Shown here: positions 13,118 to 24,513 of the stretch, piece after piece
How positions within the stretch are numbered: the stretch's first letter is position 1
Layout: each line of letters opens with the position of its first letter
Source of the DNA: Osmia lignaria lignaria
Taxonomy: Eukaryota > Arthropoda > Insecta > Hymenoptera > Megachilidae
Direction of reading: 5' to 3'
Length of the DNA stretch: 64,000 nt
Assembly: GCF_051020975.1 (NCBI RefSeq)
Contig: NW_027478159.1
Span: 4,542,501 to 4,606,500 of the forward strand
Translations under genes and position numbers: made by a program
The notes under the pieces: model-generated
What the model was told of the DNA's origin: nothing
The model's database searches: none
What the model saw: the letters and a program-made list of their open reading frames with translations, nothing else

Positions 13118-14177
13118 TCTTTGAGATAACTCTGCACTATTGCGAGCTGCAAATGCCACTTCCAGCTTAGCTGTGCAGAAGAAGAACAACAAGAAGAAGA
13201 AATATCTGGAAATATGTCCGTCAGGCCCCTTCCCTTGAGATAAATCTGCAAATATCTCGGAAACGAAGCGAGCTACGGCAAAATGTTAAGAGACCTTTTT
13301 TGTAGAAAATTAGGATTCCTACTTTTCATGTTCTATGATATTTTTTGATCAGATGCGTAGTTCTCGAGATATATCCTGATATTTAAAAGTTCCGAAGCGG
13401 CACCAACATAATAGAGATACAGAAACACCGTGGCCCCTTTCTTTGAGGTAACTCTGCACTATTGCGAGCTGCAAATGCCACTTCCAGCTTAGCTGTGCAG
13501 AAGAAGAACAACAAGAAGAAGAAATATCTCGAAATATGTCCGTCAGGCCCCTTCCCTTGAGATAAATCTGCAAATATCTCGGAAACCAAGCGAGCTATCG
13601 CAAAATGTTAAGAGACCTTATTTGTAGAGAATTAAGTTTCCTACTTTTTATGTTCTATGATATTTTTTGATCAGATGCGTAGTTCTCGAGATATATCCTG
13701 ATACTTAAAAGTTCCGAAGCGGCATCAACATAATAGAGATACAGAAACACCGTGGCCCCTTTCTTTGAGGTAACTCTGCACTATTGCGAGCTGCAAATGC
13801 CACTTCCAGCTTAGCTGTGCAGAAGAAGAACAACAAGAAGAAGAAATATCTCGAAATATGTCCGTCAGGCCCCTTCCCTTGAGATAAATCTGCAAATATC
13901 TCGGAAACGAAGCGAGCTATTGCAAAATGTTAAGAGACCTTTTTTGTAGAGAATTAAGTTTTCTACCTTTTATGTTTTATGATATTCCTTGATCAGATGC
14001 GTAGTTCTCGAGATATATCAAGATATTTAAAAGTTCCGAAGCCGCACCAACATAATAGAGATACAGAAACACCGTGGCCCCTTTCTTTGAGATAACTCTG
14101 CACTATTGCGCGCAGCAAATGCCACTTCCAGCTTAGCTGTGCAGAAGAAGAACAACAAGAAGAAGAAATATCTCGAA
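13118..14177. repeat. Array segment: transition with a diverged pair of units
   Basis: Two successive units share ATATCCTGATA in place of ATATCAAGATA, GAAGCGGCA in place of GAAGCCGCA, and TTTGAGGTAAC in place of TTTGAGATAAC (near 13,372-13,450 and 13,694-13,772). They look like a single-unit tandem duplication with a few later changes. The next unit has a unique TGCGCGCAGCAAATG near 14,107. No other structure is seen. Confidence 0.8.
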
Positions 14178-16109
14178 ATATGTCCGTCAGGCCCCTTCCC
14201 TTGAGATAAATCTGCAAATATCTCGGAAACGAAGCGAGCTATGGCAAAATGTTAGGAGACCTTTTTTGTAGAGAATTATGTTTCCTAGAATTTATGTTCT
14301 ATGATATTTTTTGATCAGAAGCGTAGTTTTCGAGATATATCGAGATATTTAAAAGTTCCGAAGCCGCACCAACATAATAGAGATACAGAAACACCGTGGC
14401 CCCTTTCTTTGGGATAACTCTGCACTATTGCGAGCTGGAAATGCCACTTCCAGTTTAGCTGTGCAGAAGAAGAACAACAAGAAGAAGAAATATCTCGAAA
14501 TATGTCCGTCAGGACCCTTCCCTTGAGATAAATCTGCAAATATCTCGGAAACGAAGCGAGCTATTGCAAAACGTTAAGAGACCTTTTTTGTAGATAATTT
14601 AGTTTCCTACTTTTTATGTTCTATGATATTTTTTGATCAGATGCGTAGTTCTCGAGATATATCAAGATATTTAAAAGCTCCGAAGCTGCACCAACATAAT
14701 AGAGGTACAGAAACACCGTGGCCCCTTTCTTTGAGATAACTCTGCACTATTGCGAGCTGCAAATGCCACTTCCAGCTTAGCTGTGCAGAAGAAGAACAAC
14801 AAGAAGAAGAAATATCTCGAAATATGTCCGTCAGGCCCCTTCCCTTGAGATAAATCTGCAAATATCTCGGAAACGAAGCGAGCTACGGTAAAATGTTAAG
14901 AGACCTTTTTTGTAGAGAATTATATTTCCCACAATTTAGGTTCTATGATATTTTTTGATCAGAAGCGTAGTTTTCGAGATAAATCGAGATATTTAAAAGA
15001 TCCGAAGCCGCACCAACATAATAGAGATACAGAAACACCGTGGCCCCTTTCTTTGAGATAACTCTGCACTATTGCGAGCTGCAAATGCCACTTCCAGCTT
15101 AGCTGTGCAGAAGAAGAACAACAAGAAGAAGAAATATCTCGAAATATGTCCGTCAGGCCCCTTCCCTTGAGATAAATCTGCAAATATCTCGGAAACGAAG
15201 CGAGCTATGGCGAAATGTTAAGAGACCTTTTTTGTAGAGAATTAAGTTTCCTACTTTTTATGTTCTATGATATTTTTTGATCAGATGCGTAGTTCTCGAG
15301 ATATATCAAGATATTTAAAAGTTCCGAAGCCGCACCAACATAATAGAGATACAGAAACACCGTGGCCCCTTTCTTTGAGATAACTCTGCACTATTGCGAG
15401 CTGCAAATGCCACTTCCAGCTTAGCTGTGCAGAAGAAGAACAACAAGAAGAAGAAATATCTCGAAATATGTCCGTCAGGCCCCTTCCCTTGAGATAAATC
15501 TGCACATATCTCGGAAACGAAGCGAGCTATGGCAAAATGTAAAGAGACCTTTTGTGTAGAGAATTAAGTTTCCTACTTTTTATCTTCTCTGATATTTTTT
15601 CATCAGATGCGTAGTTCTCGAGATATATCAAGATATTTAAAAGTTCCGAAGCCGCACCAACATAATAGAGATACAGAAACACCGTGGCCCCTCTCTTTGA
15701 GATAACTCTGCACTATTGCGAGCTGGAAATGCCACTTCCAGTTTAGCTGTGCAGAAGAAGAACAACAAGAAGAAGAAATATCTCGAAATATGTCCGTCAG
15801 GCCCCTTCCCTTGAGATAAATCTGCAAATATCTCGGAAACGAAGAGAGCTATGGCAAAATGTTGAGAGACCTTTTTTGTAGAGAATTAAGTTTCCTACTT
15901 TTCATGTTCTATGATATTTTTTGATCAGATGCGTAGTTCTCGAGATATATCAAGATATTTAAAAGTTCCGAAGCCGCACCAACATAATAGAGATACAGAA
16001 ACACCGTGGCCCCTTTCTTTGAGATAACTCTGCACTATTGCGAGCTGTAAATGCCACTTCCAGCTTAGCTGTGCAGAAGAAGAACAACAAGAACAAGAAA
16101 TATCTCGAT
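14178..16109. repeat. Ancestral 8-unit block, 6-unit version (copy 1)
   Basis: I label the units of this block a to h. This copy has a, b, c, d, g, h. Unit a has TTTGGGATAAC and CAGGACCC, b has AAAGCTCCGAAGCTGCAC, c has TTTCGAGATAAATCGAG, g has CACATATCTCGG with TTCTCTGATATTTTTTCATC, and h has GAACAAGAAATATCTCGAT. Units e and f, present in the next two copies, are missing, consistent with loss of two units by unequal crossing over. Confidence 0.85.
15707..15755. repeat. Nested inverted repeat (potential hairpin or cruciform), strong version
   Basis: The outer arms are TCTGCAC (15707-15713) and GTGCAGA (15749-15755), a perfect 7-bp match. The inner arms are CTGGAA (15723-15728) and TTCCAG (15736-15741), a perfect 6-bp match around the 7-base loop ATGCCAC. 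Together they give 49 bp of nested dyad symmetry. Common units have CTGCAA in the left inner arm, which shortens the inner stem to AGCTG/CAGCT. Units with TCTGTAC or TATGCCC break the outer arm. DNA or RNA folding is inferred from the symmetry only. Confidence 0.7.
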
Positions 16110-18363
16110 ATATGTCCGTCAGGCCCCTTCCCTTGAGATAAATCTGCAAATATCTCGGAAACGAAGCGAGCTATGGCAAAATGTTAGGAGACCTTTTTTG
16201 TAGAGAATTATGTTTCCTAGAATTTATGTTCTATGATATTTTTTGATCAGAAGCGTAGTTTTCGAGATATATCGAGATATTTAAAAGTTCCGAAGCCGCA
16301 CCAACATAATAGAGATACAGAAACACCGTGGCCCCTTTCTTTGGGATAACTCTGCACTATTGCGAGCTGGAAATGCCACTTCCAGTTTAGCTGTGCCGAA
16401 GAAGAACAACAAGAAGAAGAAATATCTCGAAATATGTCCGTCAGGACCCTTCCCTTGAGATAAATCTGCAAATATCTCGGAAACGAAGCGAGCTATTGCA
16501 AAACGTTAAGAGACCTTTTTTGTAGAGAATTTAGTTTCCTACTTTTTATGTTCTATGATATTTTTTGATCAGATGCGTAGTTCTCGAGATATATCAAGAT
16601 ATTTAAAAGCTCCGAAGCTGCACCAACATAATAGAGGTACAGAAACACCGTGGCCCCTTTCTTTGAGATAACTCTGCACTATTGCGAGCTGCAAATGCCA
16701 CTTCCAGCTTAGCTGTGCAGAAGAAGAACAACAAGAAGAAGAAATATCTCGAAATATGTCCGTCAGGCCCCTTCCCTTGAGATAAATCTGCAAATATCTC
16801 GGAAACGAAGTGAGCTACGGTAAAATGTTAAGAGACCTTTTTTGTAGAGAATTATATTTCCCACAATTTAGGTTCTATGATATTTTTTGATCAGAAGCGT
16901 AGTTTTCGAGATAAATCGAGATATTTAAAAGATCCGAAGCCGCACCAACATAATAGAGATACAGAAACACCGTGGCCCCTTTCTTTGAGATAACTCTGCA
17001 CTATTGCGAGCTGCAAATGCCACTTCCAGCTTAGCTGTGCAGAAGAAGAACAACAAGAAGAAGAAATATCTCGAAATATGTCCGTCAGGCCCCTTCCCTT
17101 GAGATAAATCTGCAAATATCTCGGAAACGAAGCGAGCTATGGCGAAATGTTAAGAGACCTTTTTTGTAGAGAATTAAGTTTCCTACTTTTTATGTTCTAT
17201 GATATTTTTTGATCAGATGCGTAGTTCTCGAGATATATCAAGATATTTAAAAGTTCCGAAGCCGCACCAACATAATAGAGATACAGAAACACCGTGGCCC
17301 CTTTCTTTGAGATAACTCTGCACTATTGCGAGCTGCAAATGCCACTTCCAGCTTAGCTGTGCAGAAGAAGAACAACAAGAAGAAGAAATATCTCGAAATA
17401 TGTCCGTCAGGCCCCTTCCCTTGAGATAAATCTGCAAATATCTCGGAAACGAAGCGAGCTATGGCAAAATGTTAAGCGACTTTATTTGTAGAGAATTAAG
17501 TTTCCTACTTTTTACGTTCTATGATATTTTTTAATCAGATGCGTAGTTCTCGAGATATATAAAGATATTTTAAAGTTCCGAAGCCGCACCAACATAATAG
17601 AGATACAGAAACACCGTGGCCCCTTTCTTCGAGATAACTCTGCACTATTGCGAGCTGCAAATGCCACTTCCAGCTTAGCTGTGCAGAAGAAGAACAACAA
17701 GAAGAAGAAATATCTCGAAAAATGTCCGTCAGGCCCCTTCCCTTGAGATAAATCTGCAAATATCTCGGAAACGAAGAGAGCTATGGCAAAATGTTAAGAG
17801 ACCTTTTTTGTAGAGAATTATGTTTCCTACAATTTATGTTCTATGATATTTTTTGATCAGAAGCGTAGTTTTCGAGATATATCGAGATATTTAAAAGTTC
17901 CGAAGCCGCACCAACATAATAGAGATACAGAAACACCGTGGCCCCTTTCTTTGAGATAACTCTGCACTAGTGCGAGCCGCAAATGCCACTTCCAGCTTAG
18001 CTGTGCAGAAGAAGAACAACAAGAAGAAGAAATATCTCGAAATATGTCCGTCAGGCCCCTTCCCTTGAGATAAATCTGCACATATCTCGGAAACGAAGCG
18101 AGCTATGGCAAAATGTGAAGAGACCTTTTGTGTAGAGAATTAAGTTTCCTACTTTTTATCTTCTCTGATATTTTTTCATCAGATGCGTAGTTCTCGAGAT
18201 ATATCAAGATATTTAAAAGTTCCGAAGCCGCACCAACATAATAGAGATACAGAAACACCGTGGCCCCTTTCTTTGAGATAACTCTGCACTATTGCGAGCT
18301 GTAAATGCCACTTCCAGCTTAGCTGTGCAGAAGAAGAACAACAAGAACAAGAAATATCTCGTT
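16110..18363. repeat. Ancestral 8-unit block, 7-unit version (copy 2)
   Basis: The order is a, b, c, d, e, f, then one g/h fusion. Unit e has TTAAGCGACTTTATTTG and ATATATAAAGATATTTTAAA. The fusion unit keeps the g alleles (TTCTCTGATATTTTTTCATC, near 18,160-18,182) but switches to h alleles by 18,267 and ends with GAACAAGAAATATCTCGTT. This shows an intramonomer crossover that deleted one unit. Confidence 0.87.
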
Positions 18364-20936
18364 ATATGTCCGTCAGGCCCCTTCCCTTGAGATAAATCTG
18401 CAAATATCTCGGAAACGAAGCGAGCTATGGCAAAATGTTAGGAGACCTTTTTTGTAGAGAATTATGTTTCCTAGAATTTATGTTCTATGATATTTTTTGA
18501 TCAGAAGCGTAGTTTTCGAGATATATCGAGATATTTAAAAGTTCCGAAGCCGCACCAACATAATAGAGATACAGAAACACCGTGGCCCCTTTCTTTGGGA
18601 TAACTCTGCACTATTGCGAGCTGGAAATGCCACTTCCAGTTTAGCTGTGCCGAAGAAGAACAACAAGAAGAAGAAATATCTCGAAATATGTCCGTCAGGA
18701 CCCTTCCCTTGAGATAAATCTGCAAATATCTCGGAAACGAAGCGAGCTATTGCAAAACGTTAAGAGACCTTTTTTGTAGAGAATTTAGTTTCCTACTTTT
18801 TATGTTCTATGATATTTTTTGATCAGATGCGTAGTTCTCGAGATATATCAAGATATTTAAAAGCTCCGAAGCTGCACCAACATAATAGAGGTACAGAAAC
18901 ACCGTGGCCCCTTTCTTTGAGATAACTCTGCACTATTGCGAGCTGCAAATGCCACTTCCAGCTTAGCTGTGCAGAAGAAGAACAACAAGAAGAAGAAATA
19001 TCTCGAAATATGTCCGTCAGGCCCCTTCCCTTGAGATAAATCTGCAAATATCTCGGAAACGAAGCGAGCTACGGTAAAATGTTAAGAGACCTTTTTTGTA
19101 GAGAATTATATTTCCCACAATTTAGGTTCTATGATATTTTTTGATCAGAAGCGTAGTTTTCGAGATAAATCGAGATATTTAAAAGATCCGAAGCCGCACC
19201 AACATAATAGAGATACAGAAACACCGTGGCCCCTTTCTTTGAGATAACTCTGCACTATTGCGAGCTGCAAATGCCACTTCCAGCTTAGCTGTGCAGAAGA
19301 ACAACAAGAAGAAGAAATATCTCGAAATATGTCCGTCAGGCCCCTTCCCTTGAGATAAATCTGCAAATATCTCGGAAACGAAGCGAGCTATGGCGAAATG
19401 TTAAGAGACCTTTTTTGTAGAGAATTAAGTTTCCTACTTTTTATGTTCTATGATATTTTTTGATCAGATGCGTAGTTCTCGAGATATATCAAGATATTTA
19501 AAAGTTCCGAAGCCGCACCAACATAATAGAGATACAGAAACACCGTGGCCCCTTTCTTTGAGATAACTCTGCACTATTGCGAGCTGCAAATGCCACTTCC
19601 AGCTTAGCTGTGCAGAAGAAGAACAACAAGAAGAAGAAATATCTCGAAATATGTCCGTCAGGCCCCTTCCCTTGAGATAAATCTGCAAATATCTCGGAAA
19701 CGAAGCGAGCTATGGCAAAATGTTAAGCGACTTTATTTGTAGAGAATTAAGTTTCCTACTTTTTACGTTCTATGATATTTTTTAATCAGATGCGTAGTTC
19801 TCGAGATATATAAAGATATTTTAAAGTTCCGAAGCCGCACCAACATAATAGAGATACAGAAACACCGTGGCCCCTTTCTTCGAGATAACTCTGCACTATT
19901 GCGAGCTGCAAATGCCACTTCCAGCTTAGCTGTGCAGAAGAAGAACAACAAGAAGAAGAAATATCTCGAAAAATGTCCGTCAGGCCCCTTCCCTTGAGAT
20001 AAATCTGCAAATATCTCGGAAACGAAGAGAGCTATGGCAAAATGTTAAGAGACCTTTTTTGTAGAGAATTATGTTTCCTACAATTTATGTTCTATGATAT
20101 TTTTTGATCAGAAGCGTAGTTTTCGAGATATATCGAGATATTTAAAAGTTCCGAAGCCGCACCAACATAATAGAGATACAGAAACACCGTGGCCCCTTTC
20201 TTTGAGATAACTCTGCACTAGTGCGAGCCGCAAATGCCACTTCCAGCTTAGCTATGCAGAAGAAGAACAACAAGAAGAAGAAATATCTCGAAATATGTCC
20301 GTCAGGCCCCTTCCCTTGAGATAAATCTGCACATATCTCGGAAACGAAGCGAGCTATGGCAAAATGTGAAGAGACCTTTTGTGTAGAGAATTAAGTTTCC
20401 TACTTTTTATCTTCTCTGATATTTTTTCATCAGATGCGTAGTTCTCGAGATATATCAAGATATTTAAAAGTTCCGAAGCCGCACCAACATAATAGAGATA
20501 CAGAAACACCGTGGCCCCTCTCTTTGAGATAACTCTGCACTATTGCGAGCTGGAAATGCCACTTCCAGTTTAGCTGTGCAGAAGAAGAACAACAAGAAGA
20601 AGAAATATCTCGAAATATGTCCGTCAGGCCCCTTCCCTTGAGATAAATCTGCAAATATCTCGGAAACGAAGAGAGCTATGGCAAAATGTTGAGAGACCTT
20701 TTTTGTAGAGAATTAAGTTTCCTACTTTTCATGTTCTATGATATTTTTTGATCAGATGCGTAGTTCTCGAGATATATCAAGATATTTAAAAGTTCCGAAG
20801 CCGCACCAACATAATAGAGATACAGAAACACCGTGGCCCCTTTCTTTGAGATAACTCTGCACTATTGCGAGCTGTAAATGCCACTTCCAGCTTAGCTGTG
20901 CAGAAGAAGAACAACAAGAACAAGAAATATCTCGAT
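18364..20936. repeat. Ancestral 8-unit block, complete version (copy 3)
   Basis: The order is a, b, c, d, e, f, g, h, and the length is 2,573 bp because unit c here has lost one GAA triplet near 19,300. Separate g and h units at the end match those of the 6-unit copy, which supports an 8-unit ancestor. This 3-bp loss is not linked to the TTTCAGATAACTATG alleles seen near the right end of the window, so it arose independently. Confidence 0.87.
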
Positions 20937-22259
20937 ATATGTCCGTCAGGCCCCTTCCCTTGAGATATATCTGCAAATATCTCGGAAACGAAGTGAGCTA
21001 TGGCAAAATGTTAAGAGACGTTTTTTGTAGAGAATTATGTTTCCTACAATTTATGTTCTATGATATTTTTTGATCAGAAGCGTAGTTTTCGAGATATATC
21101 GAGATATTTAAAAGTTCCGAAGCCGCACCAACATAATAGAGGTACAGAAACACCGTGGCCTCTTTCTTTGAGATAACTCTGCACTATTGCGAGCTGCAAA
21201 TGCCACTTCGAGCTTAGCTGTGCAGAAGAAGAACAACAAGAAGAAGAAATATCTCGAAATATGTCCGTCAGACCCCTTCCCTTGAGATGAATCTGCAAAT
21301 ATCTCGGAAACGAAGCGAGCTATGGCAAAATGTTAAGAGACCTTTTTTGTAGAGAATAATGTTTCCTACAATTTACGTTCTATGGTATTTTTTGATCAGA
21401 AGCGTAGTTCTCGAGATATATCAAGATATTTAAAAGTTCCGAAGACGCACCAACATAATAGAGATACAGAAACACCGTGGCCCCTTTCTTTGAGATAACT
21501 CTGCACTATTGCGAGCTGCAAATGCCACTTCCAGCTTAGCTGTGCAGAAGAAGAACAACAAGAAGAAGAAATATCTCGAAATATGTCCGTCAGGCCCCTT
21601 CCCTTGAGATAAATCTGCAAATATCTCGGAAACGAAGCGAGCTATGGCGAAATGTTAAGAGACCTTTTTTGTAGAGAATTAAGTTTCCTACTTTTTATGT
21701 TCGATGATATTTTTTGATCAGATGCGTAGTTCTCGAGATATATCAAGATATTTAAAAGTTCCGAAGCTGCACCAACATAATAGAGGTACAGAAACACCGT
21801 GGCCTCTTTCTTTGAGATAACTCTGCACTATTGCGAGCTGCAAATGCCACTTCGAGCTTAGCTGTGCAGAAGAAGAACAACAAGAAGAAGAAATATCTCG
21901 AAATATGTCCGTCAGACCCCTTCCCTTGAGATGAATCTGCAAATATCTCGGAAACGAAGCGAGCTATGGCAAAATGTTAAGAGACCTTTTTTGTAGAGAA
22001 TAATGTTTCCTACAATTTACGTTCTATGGTATTTTTTGATCAGAAGCGTAGTTCTCGAGATATATCAAGATATTTAAAAGTTCCGAAGACGCACCAACAT
22101 AATAGAGATACAGAAACACCGTGGCCCCTTTCTTTGAGATAACTGTGCACTAGTGCGAGCCGCAAATGCCACTTCCAGCTTAGCTGTGCAGAAGAAGAAC
22201 AACAAGAAGAAGAAATATCTCGAAATATGTCCGTCAGGCCCCTTCCCTTGAGATATATC
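20937..22259. repeat. Array segment: weak 2-unit periodicity
   Basis: Units near 21.1 and 21.8 kb share AGAGGTACAG with GTGGCCTCTTTC, CTTCGAGCTTAGC and GAGATGAATCTGC, at a spacing of 644 bp. The units following each share TAGAGAATAATG and CTATGGTATTTT. The match is only slightly longer than one unit and ends near 21,497/22,141. The unit near 21,340-21,425 is a B-to-A mosaic. Confidence 0.8.
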
Positions 22260-24513
22260 TGCAAATATCTCGGAAACGAAGCGAGCCATGGCAAAATGTT
22301 AAGAGACCGTTTTTGTAGAGAATTAAGTTTCCTACTTTTTATGTTCTATGATATTTTTTGATCAGACGCGTAGTTCTCGAGATATATCAAGATATTTAAA
22401 AGTTCCGAAGCCGCACCAACATAATAGAGATACAGAAACACCGTGGCCCCTTTCTTTGAGATAACTCTGCACTATTGCGAGCTGCAAATGCCACTTCCAG
22501 CTAAGCTGTGCAGAAGAAGAACAACAAGAAGAAGAAATATCTCGAAATATGTCCGTCAGGCCCCTTCCCTTGAGATAAATCTGCAAATATCTCGGAAACG
22601 AAGAGAGCTATGGCAAAATGTTAAGATACCTTTTTTGTAGAGAATTAAGTTTCCTACAATTTATGTTCTATGATATTTTTTGATCAGAAGCGTAGTTTTC
22701 GAGATATATCGAGATATTTAAAAGTTCCGAAGCCGCCCCAACATAATAGAGATACAGAAACACCGTGGCCCCTTTCTTTGAGATAACTCTGCACTATTGC
22801 GAGCTGCAGATGCCACTTCCAGCTTAGCTGTGCAGAGGAAGAACAACAAGAAGAAAAAATATCTCGAAATATGTCCGTCAGGCCAGTTCCTTTGAGCTGA
22901 ATCTGCAAATATCTCGGAAACGAAGCGAACTATGGCAAAATGTTAAGAGACGTTTTTTGTAGAGAATTATGTTTCCTACAATTTATGTTCTATGATATTT
23001 TTTGATCAGAAGCGTAGTTTTCGAGATATATCGAGATATTTAAAAGTTCCGAAGCCGCCCCAACATAATAGAGATACAGAAACACCGTGGCCCCTTTCTT
23101 TGAGATAACTCTGCACTATTGCGAGCTGCAGATGCCACTTCCAGCTTAGCTGTGCAGAGGAAGAACAACAAGAAGAAAAAATATCTCGAAATATGTCCGT
23201 CAGGCCAGTTCCTTTGAGCTGAATCTGCAAATATCTCGGAAACGAAGCGAACTATGGCAAAATGTTAAGAGACGTTTTTTGTAGAGAATTATGTTTCCTA
23301 CAATTTATGTTCTATGATATTTTTTGATCAGAAGCGTAGTTTTCGAGATATATCGAGATATTTAAAAGTTCCGAAGACGCACCAACATAATAGAGATACA
23401 GAAACACCGTGGCCCCTTTCTTTGAGATAACTCTGCACTATTGCGAGCTGCAAATGCCACTTCCAGCTTAGCTGTGCAGAAGAAGAACAAGAAGAAGAAG
23501 AAGTATCTGGAAATATGTCCGTCAGGCCCCTTCCCTTGAGATAAATCTGCAAATATCTCGGAAACGAAGCGAGCTACGGCAAAATGTTAAGAGACCTTTT
23601 TTGTAGAGAATTATATTTCCCACAATTTAGGTTCTATGATATTTTTTGATCAGAAGCGTAGTTTTCGAGATATATCGAGATATTTAAAAGATCCGAAGCC
23701 GCACCAACATAATAGAGATACAGAAACACCGGGGCCCCTTTCTTTGAGATAACTCTGCACCATTGCGAGCTGCAAATGCCACTTCCAGCTTAGCTGTGCA
23801 GAAGAAGAACAACAAGAAGAGGAAATATCTCGAAATATGTCCGTCAGGCCCCTTCCCTTGAGATATATCTGCAAATATCTCGGAAACGAAACGAGCTATG
23901 GCAAAATGTTAAGAGACCTTTTTTGTAGAGAATTATGTTTCCTACAATTTATGTTCTATGATATTTTTTGATCAGAAGCGTAGTTTTCGAGATATATCGA
24001 GATATTTAAAAGATCCGAAGCTGCACCAACATAATAGAGATACAGAAACACCGTGGCCCCTTTCTTTGAGATAACTCTGCACTAGTGCGAGCCGCAAATG
24101 CCGCTTCCAGCTTAGCTGTGCAGAAGAAGAACAACAAGAAGAAGAAATATCTCGAAATATGTCCGTCAGGCCCCTTCCCTCGAGATAAATCTGCAAATAT
24201 CTCGGAAACGAAGCGAGCTATGGCAAAATGTTAAGAGACCTTTTTTGTAGAGAATTAAGTTTCCTACTTTTTATGTTCTATGATATTTTTTGATCGGATG
24301 CGAAGTTCTCGAGATATATCAAGATATTTAACAGTTCCGAAGCCGCACCAACATAATAGAGATACAGAAACACCGTGGCCCCTTTCTTTGAGATAACTCT
24401 GCACTATTGCGAGCTGCAAATGCCACTTCCAGCTTAGCTGTGCAGAAGAAGAACAACAAGAAGAAGAAATATCTCGAAATATGTCCGTCAGGCCCCTTCC
24501 CTTGAGATATATA
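22260..24513. repeat. 6-unit block with one extra unit, copy 1 (7 units)
   Basis: Markers in order are GAGCCATGGC, CAGCTAAGCTG, GAAGCCGCCCCAAC with GGCCAGTTCCTTTGAGC, GAAGTATCTGGAAATATG, CACCGGGGCCCC, and TTAACAGTTCCG. The GCCGCCCCAAC unit is present twice in succession (near 22.7 and 23.05 kb), which explains seven units here against six in the next copy. The left edge is bracketed by 22259 C versus 24513 A. Confidence 0.86.

Noticed and set aside
22040..22294. Minus-strand frames with a true ATG (from CCATGGC) near 22.3, 24.5 and 26.5 kb
   Set aside because: The ATG comes from one base change (GAGCTATGGC to GAGCCATGGC) in a lineage copied by the 6/7-unit duplication. It is not independent evidence for coding.
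22443..22640. Plus-strand open frames of 64-76 codons starting MAPFFEI or MPLPAS in a few units
   Set aside because: They appear only where a stop is removed by chance (CTTAGC to CTAAGC, or a 1-bp deletion) and copy number follows the DNA duplications. They have no family resemblance and no conserved start context.
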